A DNA stretch of 18,021 bases from Alistipes sp. (GTDB lineage Bacteria; Bacteroidota; Bacteroidia; Bacteroidales; Rikenellaceae). The translations under genes were made by a program, and so were the position numbers. This document shows, in pieces, positions 1-7,417 of this stretch (position 1 is the stretch's first letter; every line of letters starts with the position of its first letter). Where the stretch lies: assembly GCA_017560305.1 (NCBI GenBank), contig JAFYOF010000066.1, positions 1-18,021 of the forward strand, in the 5' to 3' direction. Under the pieces are notes generated by a model. It saw only the letters and a program-made list of their open reading frames with translations. It searched no databases and had not been told where the DNA came from.

Positions 1-672
1 GAAGATACCCTGGATAGCACCCATCAATGTACCACGCTCACCTGTAAGGTCAGAATATACCTCACGCTTGAATGTTGTCTCGAACAAGTAACCTGAACCT
101 ACACCGATACCGAGTGCGATTACGCGGTCCCAAGCCTTACCAGTTGCATCCTGGAAGATAGCGTAGCTTGAGTTCAAACCGCGACCCTGCAAGAACATAC
201 GGCGGAGTGATGTACCCGAGCCCTTTGGAGCAACCAAGATAACATCAACATCTGCTGGAGGAACGATACCTGTGCGCTCCTTGTAGGTGATGCCGAAGCC
301 GTGTGAGAAGTAGAGTGCCTTGCCTGGGGTGAGGTATGGCTTGATTGTAGGCCATACAGAAATCTGACCAGCGTCAGAGAGCAAGTACTCGATGATGGTT
401 GCCTTCTGGCAAGCCTCCTCAATCTCGAACAATGTCTCACCTGGTACCCAGCCATCCTCTACAGCCTTGTCCCAGCTCTTTGAGCCCTTACGCTGACCAA
501 CGATTACATTGAAACCGTTGTCACGCAAGTTGAGTGACTGACCAGGACCCTGCACACCATAACCGATAACTGCGATAGTCTCATCCTTCAATGTCTCCAA
601 GGCCTTTGCCAATGGATATTCCTCTCGTGTTACGACATTCTCTTCAACGCCGCCAAAAATCATCTTTGCCAT
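1..672 (-). CDS. ilvC: Ketol-acid reductoisomerase, N-terminal 224 residues (C-terminus beyond window)
   Basis: Second common enzyme of valine/isoleucine synthesis: it rearranges and reduces acetolactate or acetohydroxybutyrate to the dihydroxy acid using NAD(P)H and Mg2+. The reading frame runs from an ATG at 672 through the left edge without a stop. It contains the Rossmann motif AVIGYGVQGPGQSLNLRDNG at about residues 34-53, followed by the cofactor-specificity loop VGQRKGSKSW, whose Arg and Ser residues suggest NADPH. Further on are SHGFGI and the APKGSGTSLRR segment of the family, and the end of the visible part (SGYLFETTFKREVYSDLTGE) enters the knotted helical domain that carries metal-binding acidic residues. 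Bacteroidetes homologues are about 350 residues, so roughly a third is missing beyond the edge. It starts 27 nt after the ilvN stop and is the fourth gene of the ilv operon. No Shine-Dalgarno sequence is apparent. The identification is secure. Confidence 0.96.
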   Translation of the reverse strand, partial: MAKMIFGGVEENVVTREEYPLAKALETLKDETIAVIGYGVQGPGQSLNLRDNGFNVIVGQRKGSKSWDKAVEDGWVPGETLFEIEEACQKATIIEYLLSDAGQISVWPTIKPYLTPGKALYFSHGFGITYKERTGIVPPADVDVILVAPKGSGTSLRRMFLQGRGLNSSYAIFQDATGKAWDRVIALGIGVGSGYLFETTFKREVYSDLTGERGTLMGAIQGIF

Positions 673-699
673 AATTGTAAATTTTTATTGTTTTTAATT

Positions 700-1248
700 T
701 TATTTGTTTTCTATGTTGTTTCGCAAAATGCGATCTCTCTTTTCGTTTACATATTGCAGATACTCATCCAGAAGCTCTCTGCGTGATTTGATGATAGCCA
801 CCTGACCCGAACTTACGAACTGATAGATGCCGTAGGGGGCAAGCATCTGGTAGAGTTCATCAATCTCTGATTTGTGACCTGTCTTCTCCAGAACGATATA
901 CTCGTCGTGAATCTCCAGGATGCGTACATTGTGTCGGCGTACCATATCCTCCACATTGCGGCTTCGCTTAACCTTGTAGAGCGCCAGCTGCTGCATTACA
1001 ACCTCGTTTGGTGAGAAGCAGAATACCTTCAGCACCTCCACCTTCTTTTCAATCTGCTTTACAAGGTTTGCCACTCGCTCGGGGTCGTTCTTCACCGCAA
1101 TGGTGTATTTGTGAATGCCCTCAATAGCCGATGGTGAAGCCGCGATTGACTCGATGTTTACATTACGATGGGTAAAGACCGTTGTCACTTGACTCAAGAT
1201 ACCCACCTTGTTCTCCGAAAATATGGTAATGATAAATTCCTTCTCCAT
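700..1248 (-). CDS. ilvN: Acetolactate synthase small (regulatory) subunit, 182 aa
   Basis: Regulatory subunit of acetohydroxyacid synthase; it binds the catalytic subunit IlvB and usually confers valine feedback inhibition. Residues 1-77 form an ACT domain that begins EFIITIFSENKVGILSQVTTVF and continues with RNVNIESIAASPSAIEGIHKYTI. This has the expected Gly in the ligand-binding turn (NKVGIL) and the NIESI strand. Residues 85-165 form the second ferredoxin-like domain of small subunits, with RSRNVEDMVRRHNVRILEIHDEYIVLEKTGHKSEIDEL. The length is normal for the long IlvN/IlvH type. It lies between ilvB (18 nt upstream) and ilvC (27 nt downstream) and is evidently cotranscribed. Which effector it senses cannot be read from the sequence. 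The symbol ilvN is used by convention; ilvH would be equally defensible. Confidence 0.95.
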   Translation of the reverse strand: MEKEFIITIFSENKVGILSQVTTVFTHRNVNIESIAASPSAIEGIHKYTIAVKNDPERVANLVKQIEKKVEVLKVFCFSPNEVVMQQLALYKVKRSRNVEDMVRRHNVRILEIHDEYIVLEKTGHKSEIDELYQMLAPYGIYQFVSSGQVAIIKSRRELLDEYLQYVNEKRDRILRNNIENK

Positions 1249-1267
1249 TTTTGCTCTGTTTTAGTGG

Positions 1268-3001
1268 TTACTCAAGTCTTATATCGTGTACCGGTGCACC
1301 TGCTGGCACCATTGGGAATACATTCTCCTCCTTCTCTACGCGACACTCCAGAAGGAAAGCGCCTTCTGTGGAGTGCATCTCGCGGATGGCATCGTCCAAA
1401 TCCTCGTGACGCTCAACGCATCGGTAGGCGATATGGTTTGCCTTGGCGAGTAGCTCGAAATCGGGGTTTACCAATTCTGTGAACGAGTAGCGCTTGTCGT
1501 AGAAGAGCTCCTGCCACTGGCGTACCATACCGAGGAAGCCGTTGTTCATCAGGATAATCTTCACGCCCACCTGCGACTGGTAGATTGTGCCCAACTCCTG
1601 CGATGTCATCTGCAGACCGCCATCACCCACGAAGAGGCATACATCTCGCTCTGGTGCGCCAATCTTTGCACCGATGGCTGCTGGCAAGCCGAAGCCCATT
1701 GTGCCCAGACCACCCGAGGTGATTATGCTGCGGCTGCGCTTGAACTTGAAGTATTTCGAGGCGAACATCTGCTGCTGACCCACATCGGTTACAAGTATAG
1801 CGTCGTCAAACTCCTTCGATACGGCATCCACCACCTCACCCATACGCAGGTGCGCTCCGCGGCGCTCGATGGCTGGGTTGATGATATCCTCGCGCTCGAT
1901 GTTGGCGCATACTCTGAACTCGTCAATCCACGCCGAGTGGTCGTTCTTGGCGATGCGCTCGGTAATCATCGGCAACGACTCCTTGATATCGCCCAGCACT
2001 GGGACATCGGCATAGACAATCTTGTTAATCTCGGCAGGGTCAATCTCCAGATGGATAACTTTTGCGTTGATGCCGAACTTCGAAGCGTCGCCCGTTACTC
2101 TATCGTCGAAACGCATACCGATTGCAATCAGCAGGTCGCAGTCGCGGTTTTTGATGTTTGGACCATAGTTGCCGTGCATACCCAGCATTCCTACATACTG
2201 CGGATGGTTGCTTGGCAGAGCCGACAGACCCAGAAGGGTAGAGGCTGCGGGGATACCGCTCTTCTCCAGGAACTCCTTCAACTCCTGCTCGGCGTTGGCA
2301 AGGATTACTCCCTGACCGATGAGCGCCATAGGCTTGCGTGAGAGGTTAATCAAACGCACCGCCTCCAAAATCTGGTCGCTACAGATGTCGGCGTAGGGCT
2401 GATAACTGCGGATAAACTTGATTGGGTTATAATCGAAGTTGGTCAAGCCATTCTGTGCATCCTTCGTGATATCGACCACCACAGGGCCTGGGCGGCCGCT
2501 CGATGCGATGTAGAAGGCGCGGGCGATGGCCTCGGGGATATCCTCGGCGCGCTTCACCTGACAATTCCACTTTGTTACCGACTGTGTAATCTCTATGAAG
2601 TTAATCTCCTGAAAGGCGTCTGTGCCGAGCTGGCTTGATGCCACCTGACCGCTGATAAGCACGATAGGGGTTGAGTCGAGCAGCGCATCAGCCAAACCTG
2701 TCACGGTGTTCGTTGCACCTGGACCCGAGGTCACGATGCAGACACCGGTCTTGCCCGTTGCTCGCGCATAGCCCTGCGCTGCGTGCAGAGCACACTGCTC
2801 GTGACGCACCAGAATGTGGTTAATCTGGTCACGATAGTCGTAGAGCGCATTGTATACGGGGATGATAGCACCGCCTGGGTAGCCAAAGATTGTCTCCACA
2901 CCCTCGGCGAGGAATGAGCGGATGACAGCCTCCGAGCCCGTGATGCGGGGCAACTCCTTGGCGGGTTGTGCCGCCGTAGTATCTGAAAAACCTGAATTCA
3001 T
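1268..3001 (-). CDS. ilvB: Acetolactate synthase large (catalytic) subunit, 577 aa
   Basis: Thiamine-diphosphate enzyme that condenses two pyruvates to acetolactate, or pyruvate plus 2-oxobutyrate to acetohydroxybutyrate, the committed step of the pathway. The order is the PYR domain, with catalytic Glu68 in VRHEQCALHAAQGYA and the GYPGGAIIPVY opening; the central FAD-binding domain (IGMRFDDRVTGD at about 294-305); then the PP domain with the ThDP/Mg motif GDGGLQM (459-465) ending at the NN pair 486-487. The MVRQWQELFY segment after the NN pair is typical of biosynthetic AHAS rather than of catabolic AlsS or other ThDP enzymes. The neighbouring ilvN supports the biosynthetic role. The start at 3001 is the first ATG, and the preceding gene ilvD ends 19 nt earlier. 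No Shine-Dalgarno sequence is visible. Confidence 0.97.
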   Translation of the reverse strand: MNSGFSDTTAAQPAKELPRITGSEAVIRSFLAEGVETIFGYPGGAIIPVYNALYDYRDQINHILVRHEQCALHAAQGYARATGKTGVCIVTSGPGATNTVTGLADALLDSTPIVLISGQVASSQLGTDAFQEINFIEITQSVTKWNCQVKRAEDIPEAIARAFYIASSGRPGPVVVDITKDAQNGLTNFDYNPIKFIRSYQPYADICSDQILEAVRLINLSRKPMALIGQGVILANAEQELKEFLEKSGIPAASTLLGLSALPSNHPQYVGMLGMHGNYGPNIKNRDCDLLIAIGMRFDDRVTGDASKFGINAKVIHLEIDPAEINKIVYADVPVLGDIKESLPMITERIAKNDHSAWIDEFRVCANIEREDIINPAIERRGAHLRMGEVVDAVSKEFDDAILVTDVGQQQMFASKYFKFKRSRSIITSGGLGTMGFGLPAAIGAKIGAPERDVCLFVGDGGLQMTSQELGTIYQSQVGVKIILMNNGFLGMVRQWQELFYDKRYSFTELVNPDFELLAKANHIAYRCVERHEDLDDAIREMHSTEGAFLLECRVEKEENVFPMVPAGAPVHDIRLE

Positions 3002-3020
3002 AAGTTTGGGTTATCTAATA

Positions 3021-4841
3021 TTACTCTTCTGGAACGATTCTCACTGCGCCCTGATCTGCCGAACTTACCAATAATGAGTAGGCACGCAACGACTGTGGAA
3101 TCTTTCTGTCGCGGTTTGCTGGCTTGTGGATTGTCCAAGCGGCCATTCTCTCGGTCAACTCCTCATCTGTGATGCGGAGGTTGATTGAGCGGGCTGCGAT
3201 GTCGATGTCGATGATGTCACCACTCTGGATGATACCAATCTCACCGCCCGAAGCGGCCTCTGGCGAGATGTGACCGATTGACAAGCCCGATGTTCCGCCC
3301 GAGAAGCGGCCGTCGGTAATCAATGCACACGCCTTGTCCAGATGCTTTGACTTGAGGTAAGAGGTAGGGTAGAGCATCTCCTGCATACCAGGGCCTCCCT
3401 TTGGACCTTCGTAGCGGATAACCACCACATCGCCAGCCTCGACCTCGCCGCCAAGGATGCCGTTCATAGCCTGCTCCTGCGACTCGAATACCTTTGCCTT
3501 GCCCGAGAACTGCATCAGCGACTGGTCTACGCCAGCGGTCTTTACGATGCAACCCTTGCGGGCGATGTTGCCAGTCAGAACAGCCAGACCGCCATCGCGG
3601 AAGTAGCAATGCTCCATATCGCGGATGCAACCCTCTGCGTGGTCGTCGTCCATCTGCTCGTAATAGCACTCCTGTGAGCCCATTTCGCGGCTGTAACGAT
3701 TCGCTGGGGCGCTGCAATAGATGTTGCGAGCCTCCTCCGAGAAGTTCTCCGAGCCGAAGTAGTACTCGTCAATAACCTCTGCCAATGAAGGTGCATCAAC
3801 ACGCTTTGCCGATGTATCAATCAAACCATTCTTCGCCAACTCGCCGAGGATGCCCATAATGCCGCCTGCGCGGTTTACATCCTGAATGTGGTAGTGGCCG
3901 TTTGGTGCAACCTTGCAGAGCACAGGAATCTTGCGTGAGAGGCGGTCGATGTCCGCCATTGTGAAGTCCACACCCGCCTCGTGAGCCACAGCCAGGAGGT
4001 GGAGGACTGTATTTGTTGAGCCACCCATCGCGATGTCGAGCGACATAGCATTCTCGAAGGCAGCCTTCGTTGCGATTGAGCGTGGAAGAACCGACTCATC
4101 ACCCTCGAAGTAGTAACGCTTGGCGTTCTCTACGATAAGTTTCGCCGCCTTCGCAAAGAGAGCCTTGCGATTGGTGTGAGTTGCAACGATTGTTCCGTTG
4201 CCAGGCAATGCCAAGCCGATAGCCTCGTTCAGGCAGTTCATCGAGTTCGCTGTGAACATACCCGAGCACGAGCCGCAACCTGGGCAGGCGCACGCCTCAA
4301 TCTCGTCGGCGTCAGCGTCGGTGCAGTTTTCGTCGGCACTCAACACCATAGCATCAATCAGGTCGGCACCTCTGCCACGGAAGTTACCTGCCTCCATAGG
4401 TCCGCCCGATACGAAGATTGTTGGGATGTTAAGGCGCATCGAAGCCATAAGCATGCCTGGGGTAATCTTGTCGCAGTTGCTGATGCAGACCAAGGCGTCC
4501 ACCTTGTGGGCGTTTGCCATATACTCAACGCTGTCGGCAATGATGTCGCGCGAAGGCAGCGAGTAGAGCATCCCATCGTGCCCCATAGCGATACCATCGT
4601 CAATGGCGATGGTGTTGAACTCGGCGGCGAAGCAGCCCTGCTCCTCGATTAATGACTTTACATACTGACCTATCTCGTGGAGGTGAACATGACCTGGCAC
4701 CATCTGTGTGAAGGAGTTTGCGATGCCGATAACGGGCATTCCCATCTGCTCCTTCTTCATTCCGTTAGCCCTCCAGAGGGCTCTTGCTCCTGCCATACGA
4801 CGACCGATGGTTGTGATGGCGCTTCTTAATTGGTGTTTCAT
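3021..4841 (-). CDS. ilvD: Dihydroxy-acid dehydratase, 606 aa
   Basis: Iron-sulfur dehydratase that converts the dihydroxy acids to 2-keto acids, the third common step of Val/Ile (and Leu precursor) synthesis. Close family motifs run along its length: [13 protein letters not shown] near the N-terminus, [40 protein letters not shown] with the cluster Cys123 and the adjacent Lys, and [20 protein letters not shown] with the second ligand region at Cys189/Cys192. Near the C-terminus are [13 protein letters not shown] and [20 protein letters not shown]. The length is normal. I chose the ATG at 4841 (MKHQLRS), which matches the usual family N-terminus. An in-frame TTG three codons upstream (4850) would fall in the tail of the terminator hairpin and is unlikely. 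It is the first structural gene of the operon, 13 nt downstream of a terminator-like hairpin and preceded by the attenuator leader. Confidence 0.97.
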   Translation of the reverse strand: MKHQLRSAITTIGRRMAGARALWRANGMKKEQMGMPVIGIANSFTQMVPGHVHLHEIGQYVKSLIEEQGCFAAEFNTIAIDDGIAMGHDGMLYSLPSRDIIADSVEYMANAHKVDALVCISNCDKITPGMLMASMRLNIPTIFVSGGPMEAGNFRGRGADLIDAMVLSADENCTDADADEIEACACPGCGSCSGMFTANSMNCLNEAIGLALPGNGTIVATHTNRKALFAKAAKLIVENAKRYYFEGDESVLPRSIATKAAFENAMSLDIAMGGSTNTVLHLLAVAHEAGVDFTMADIDRLSRKIPVLCKVAPNGHYHIQDVNRAGGIMGILGELAKNGLIDTSAKRVDAPSLAEVIDEYYFGSENFSEEARNIYCSAPANRYSREMGSQECYYEQMDDDHAEGCIRDMEHCYFRDGGLAVLTGNIARKGCIVKTAGVDQSLMQFSGKAKVFESQEQAMNGILGGEVEAGDVVVIRYEGPKGGPGMQEMLYPTSYLKSKHLDKACALITDGRFSGGTSGLSIGHISPEAASGGEIGIIQSGDIIDIDIAARSINLRITDEELTERMAAWTIHKPANRDRKIPQSLRAYSLLVSSADQGAVRIVPEE

Positions 4842-4854
4842 AACTTTCAAAGTT

Positions 4855-4888
4855 AAAAGCCCTTCTCCAAAGTGGGAGAAAGGCTCTT
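4855..4888 (-). terminator. Attenuator terminator hairpin before ilvD
   Basis: On the minus strand a stem of 11 pairs (5' arm 4885-4875, 3' arm 4868-4858, one G-U) encloses a 6-nt loop CACTTT. Three A-U pairs and one G-U can extend it to 14 pairs using 4888-4886 and 4857-4855. The 3' arm runs directly into TTTTAACTTT, a short U-rich tract, and the ilvD ATG follows 13 nt later. A strong intrinsic-terminator shape between the promoter and the first gene of its own operon means conditional termination. The 5' arm is also the exact complement of a strand just after the leader-peptide stop. The U-tract is only moderately rich, so a translational (start-occluding) effect is a possible alternative. 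Confidence 0.8.
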
Positions 4889-4925
4889 AAAATTTCGTCA
4901 AATATATACATACAACCTTTCTCCC
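4874..4925 (-). promoter_or_regulatory. Antiterminator pairing in the ilv leader
   Basis: On the minus strand the decamer GGGAGAAAGG (4925-4916) is an uninterrupted perfect complement of CCTTTCTCCC (4883-4874), with 32 nt between the arms. The second arm is the 5' half of the downstream terminator stem, so the two hairpins cannot coexist. The first arm begins one base after the leader-peptide stop codon. A ribosome finishing the peptide would cover it and allow the terminator. A ribosome stalled at the Ile/Leu codons upstream would leave it free to form this antiterminator. The pairing is directly visible; the mechanism is inferred from the classical attenuator model. Confidence 0.75.
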
Positions 4926-4926
4926 G

Positions 4927-4983
4927 TTATCTCTGCAAGAGTACGAGGTTTAGGTTGATGATAATTGACAAATTGCTTAACAT
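4927..4983 (-). CDS. ilv operon leader peptide, 18 aa (MLSNLSIIINLNLVLLQR)
   Basis: A short frame from ATG 4983 to TAA 4927 encodes MLSNLSIIINLNLVLLQR. Ten of its 18 residues are branched-chain amino acids (six Leu, a run of three Ile, one Val), exactly the products of the operon that follows. The Leu codons are varied (TTA, TTG, CTA, CTC, CTC, TTG), including TTA and CTA, which look scarce in the neighbouring long genes. It starts about 65 nt after the predicted transcription start and ends 85 nt before ilvD. It is not expected to be a functional protein; its translation should report charged Leu/Ile/Val tRNA levels. There is no strong Shine-Dalgarno sequence (a GAGAAT stretch precedes the ATG). 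Such a composition is very unlikely to arise by chance at this position, given the hairpins immediately after it. Confidence 0.8.
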   Translation of the reverse strand: MLSNLSIIINLNLVLLQR

Positions 4984-5053
4984 ATATTCTCTAACTTTAC
5001 TAACCTATAACAGTCGCCCTTGTGGAAAATTCCTTTCGGGTGATTTGTTAATG

Positions 5054-5084
5054 CAAATGTAATAGTAAAATTTATTAAAAACAA
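5054..5084 (-). promoter_or_regulatory. Bacteroidetes-type promoter of the ilv operon
   Basis: On the minus strand TACATTTG (5061-5054) is a perfect TAnnTTTG -7 element, and TTG (5084-5082) lies 20 nt upstream as a -33 element. Transcription would start near 5048. This gives a leader of about 205 nt to the ilvD start, containing the leader peptide and both hairpins. The same spacing is seen in front of lpxK. An AT-rich block surrounds it. Confidence 0.65.
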
Positions 5085-5245
5085 GTATTGTGAGTGCTTT
5101 TTCTGCATAAAAATTCCATATTGCTATCTATTTGCTGCACTTTTTGCTTGTGGCATAGGGCGTTAAGGGATTTGCGATGGATATTTATTGTGTAATAAAT
5201 CGTAACACGCCCACTTCTTGGAGGCTGCTTTTTGCCCCTTGCCGA
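5085..5245. other. Intergenic stretch between the DsbA-like gene and the ilv promoter
   Basis: The 404-base gap 4842-5245 is explained on its ilvD side by the ilv promoter and attenuator leader. In the remaining 161 bases I find no coding frame with recognisable features. On the minus strand GGGCGT (5211-5206) and ACGCCC (5162-5157) are inverted about 43 nt apart. Inside them lies an AT-only inverted repeat of 7 bp (ATTTATT 5200-5194, AATAAAT 5189-5183, 4-nt loop). Neither is followed by a convincing U-tract, so where transcription of the upstream DsbA-like gene ends is unclear. Confidence 0.4.
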
Positions 5246-6157
5246 TTACTTTTTCGCGTTGCGGTGAGCGTGGTGCTTGCTATTTGTCGGTGGCGCAGTT
5301 TTGGGGCGGGGCAGATAGAGCCTTCGGGTTGTGCCCACCTTATCGAAGCCAAGTAGACCCTCCTCAATAAGCCCATCAATCAGAAGGTCGGTCTGGTAGC
5401 GGTCGAGCGAGAAAACCACCTCAATCTCAACCGAATAGAGAGTTTTGAAGCGCCTTACAAAATCCACCACATTGGCTTTCGATGGCCCTGTGCGGCGGGG
5501 TTTTACGGTATCAGCAGTGAGGCGGGAGATGATGGTATGGAAGGTGGCGAGGTTCTGGTATCCGCCCACGATGACCTCCTTGTCGTCGTAGCGGATGATG
5601 TAGGTGGGAAATCCCGTTACGCCGTTGCGGCGGCAGAACATCCGCTCCTGCTGGAAGTCGGCATACGCCTCGCCCGTGGTGTACAGGTCAATGAATTCCG
5701 CAGGCTGGTATCCCGCCTCACTCGCCAGCGACAGCAGCACATCAATCTGCGAGGTGCGCTTGCCCCAAACGAATGTCGCCTCACGCATCAGTCGCAGAAA
5801 GTGCGGGGCGCGCTTGGGATTTAGTCGCTTTGCCACCTCATAGGCTATGTTTTGCGGGAAACTTGAGGTGTAGCGCTCGGTGAAGAACGGAGCGAAAGGA
5901 TTTTCGACGGGCATCCCGTGTTTCTCGGCGGCGCTCTGCCAGTTGTGGAGGATGATTTCGTTTGCCTGTCGGATGATGTCCGACTTCTCGCCGCGCAGGT
6001 CAAAGAGCGTGGTGATATCCTCCACCAGACCACCCATAACATACTCAATCTTAACCTTTTCGCCGTAGAGATACTCGATGGCTCGCATAACGGGGTCGTT
6101 GCCCCAGCACCAGACGCAGATGGGGTCGGTGAACTGCAAAATAGTGACGCTTTTCAT
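5246..6157 (-). CDS. DsbA/FrnE-family thioredoxin-fold protein with C-terminal extension, 303 aa
   Basis: Likely a cytoplasmic thiol-disulfide oxidoreductase or adaptor. The N-terminus TILQFTDPICVWCWGNDPV has the FrnE-like DP-x-C-x-x-CWG active site (Cys14, Cys17) after the first strand. An inserted helical region follows (about 60-170), then the cis-Pro loop GVTGFPTYII (Pro184) and the closing strand and helix GGYQNLATFHTII, ending near residue 212. Residues about 225-283 (VVDFVRRFKTLYSVEIEVVF to RRLYLP) are not part of the thioredoxin fold and read like a small winged-helix-type domain. The tail is basic and His-rich. There is no signal peptide, so it should act inside the cell. FrnE-type proteins and SpxH/YjbH-type ClpXP adaptors share this fold, and I cannot tell which role applies. 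The gene stands alone, divergent from the DUF2148-luxS cluster. Confidence 0.8.
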   Translation of the reverse strand: MKSVTILQFTDPICVWCWGNDPVMRAIEYLYGEKVKIEYVMGGLVEDITTLFDLRGEKSDIIRQANEIILHNWQSAAEKHGMPVENPFAPFFTERYTSSFPQNIAYEVAKRLNPKRAPHFLRLMREATFVWGKRTSQIDVLLSLASEAGYQPAEFIDLYTTGEAYADFQQERMFCRRNGVTGFPTYIIRYDDKEVIVGGYQNLATFHTIISRLTADTVKPRRTGPSKANVVDFVRRFKTLYSVEIEVVFSLDRYQTDLLIDGLIEEGLLGFDKVGTTRRLYLPRPKTAPPTNSKHHAHRNAKK

Positions 6158-6190
6158 AACGGATTTCTTTTATAGATTCTCCCCGAGCAA

Positions 6191-6218
6191 GAAATGCGCC
6201 AAACGGAAATGCGTCAAA
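6191..6218. repeat. Two direct repeats GAAATGCGYCAAA between divergent genes
   Basis: GAAATGCGCCAAA (6191-6203) and GAAATGCGTCAAA (6206-6218) match at 12 of 13 positions and start 15 nt apart. They sit in the 147-bp divergent spacer, 34-61 nt upstream of the DsbA-like start. They could be tandem operator half-sites, but no regulator is known and chance cannot be excluded. Confidence 0.35.
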
Positions 6219-6251
6219 AAGCGTCGTTGGATGCAAAAAGAGTTGCCTCGA

Positions 6252-6283
6252 TTTCCAAAATTGCGCAAAAATTCCTAAATTTA
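6252..6283 (+). promoter_or_regulatory. Possible promoter of the DUF2148-luxS cluster
   Basis: TAAATTTA (6276-6283) matches TAnnTTTG at all but the last base, and TTTC (6252-6255) lies 20 nt upstream in place of TTTG. It overlaps the palindrome TTGCGCAA (6261-6268). The start codon follows 21 nt after the -7 element. Both boxes are imperfect, so this is tentative. Confidence 0.35.
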
Positions 6284-6304
6284 TGCCGCTAAAAACTAAA
6301 AATT

Positions 6305-6874
6305 ATGATTTACAACGAAAGAGATATCCGTAATCAGACGGTTAAGAGATTGGCAGAGGCTGTGATGGCTGCTGCCCGTACAGCGCCCAAGGCAAAGGGT
6401 CGTGATTTGGTTGAGGTGGCTATGATCACCGACGAAGATATTGAGCGCCTGTCGCAGACTATGCTCCAGATGAGCGCCGAGTCAGGTATGAAGTTCCTGT
6501 TGCGTGACGCTGCCAATGTGCTGGAGGCTGAGGCTGTGCTGGTGGTGGGTATCCAGGGCGAGAACTCGGAGTGCGGTCTTAACTGCGGCTATTGCGGTTA
6601 CAAGGCTTGCCTTGAGAAACCAGCCTGCACACCTTGTGTGATGAATGGTGTTGATGTGGGTATCGCTATCGGTGCTGCCTGCTCGAAGATTGCTGACTTC
6701 CGCCTCGACTCACGCGTGATGTTCTCGGCAGGTTGGGCGGCAAAGCGTATGGATGTGCTCAATGGTGCCGACCTTGTCTTCGCTATCCCATTGAGTTCTG
6801 CATCGAAGAACCCATTCTTCGACCGTAAGTCTCCACGCAAGGAGCAGCCAGCGGCGGCAGAGCCAGCAAAGTAG
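6305..6874 (+). CDS. DUF2148 (ferredoxin-like, cysteine-rich) protein, 189 aa
   Basis: A protein of unknown function recognisable as the DUF2148 family, which is common in anaerobes. The N-terminal half (residues 1-85) is an alpha/beta domain with RNQTVKRLAEAVMAAARTAP and KGRDLVEVAMI. The core is a cysteine cluster from 90 to 111 (Cys90, 94, 97, 102, 108, 111: CX3CX2CX4CX5CX2C), with a further Cys126 in GIAIGAACSKIADF. This spacing suggests iron-sulfur binding, which is inference. A second conserved block, SRVMFSAGWAA, follows, and the tail is low-complexity (Ala/Pro/Lys). There is no signal peptide or membrane segment. It is first in a four-gene plus-strand cluster, 24 nt before luxS. Its link to SAH recycling is positional only. 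Confidence 0.85.
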   Translation: MIYNERDIRNQTVKRLAEAVMAAARTAPKAKGRDLVEVAMITDEDIERLSQTMLQMSAESGMKFLLRDAANVLEAEAVLVVGIQGENSECGLNCGYCGYKACLEKPACTPCVMNGVDVGIAIGAACSKIADFRLDSRVMFSAGWAAKRMDVLNGADLVFAIPLSSASKNPFFDRKSPRKEQPAAAEPAK

Positions 6875-6898
6875 TAATAAATTTATAATATATAGTAT

Positions 6899-7417
6899 AT
6901 GGAGAGCAAAAAATCAGTTGTCTCATCATTCGATGTTGACCATATCACCCTGAAGGCGGGTCTTTATCTGCGTTCGGTATATACCATTAACGACGAGTTT
7001 GCGGTGCACTCTTGGGATATGCGTTTCCGCGCACCTATGGACCACGCTCCACTCGGCGCCGAGGAGGTGCACACCATCGAGCACCTGATGGCCTACCACC
7101 TGCGTCTGGACCCAGTCATCGGTCATAGCATCGTGTCGTTCTGCCCTATGGGTTGTAAGACAGGTTTCTATCTCTCGACAATGAACGATATCACAGCCGA
7201 GCAGATTCGTGAGGCCTTGGGTCGTGTCTACAAGCAGGTGTTCCCGCTCAAGTCAAAGGATGATATCGTAGGCTTGAACGAGGTACAGTGCGGTAACCCG
7301 GGTCTTTACGCCGTGGCAACAACAAACTTCGCTATGGCACAGTATATGCGTGCGCTCTATACTCCCGAGGAGGCTAAGGAGGCAGGTATTGAGTCAATCT
7401 ATAATTGCGTTTGGTAA
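6899..7417 (+). CDS. luxS: S-ribosylhomocysteine lyase (LuxS), 172 aa
   Basis: Cleaves S-ribosylhomocysteine to homocysteine and DPD, the precursor of autoinducer-2, in the cytosol. The metal site is visible as H58-T-I-E-H62 in EEVHTIEHLMA, with Cys131 in NEVQCGNPGLY as third ligand. The catalytic Cys86 lies in SFCPMGCKTGFY. The N-terminal SFDVDHITLKAGLYLR and the IWSWD-like HSWDMRFRAP segments are family hallmarks, and the length is slightly above the usual 155-165. Its stop codon overlaps the start of the nucleosidase gene that makes its substrate (TAATG), which strongly supports a joint detoxification and recycling role. Whether AI-2 serves as a signal here cannot be judged. Confidence 0.97.
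   Translation: MESKKSVVSSFDVDHITLKAGLYLRSVYTINDEFAVHSWDMRFRAPMDHAPLGAEEVHTIEHLMAYHLRLDPVIGHSIVSFCPMGCKTGFYLSTMNDITAEQIREALGRVYKQVFPLKSKDDIVGLNEVQCGNPGLYAVATTNFAMAQYMRALYTPEEAKEAGIESIYNCVW

Noticed and set aside
4842..4850. TTG start of ilvD three codons upstream
   Set aside because: It lies directly behind the terminator tail, and the family N-terminus (MKHQLRS) begins at the ATG 4841.
5183..5200. 7-bp inverted repeat as terminator of the DsbA-like gene
   Set aside because: The stem is A/T only and no U-tract follows; it may be chance in AT-rich intergenic DNA.
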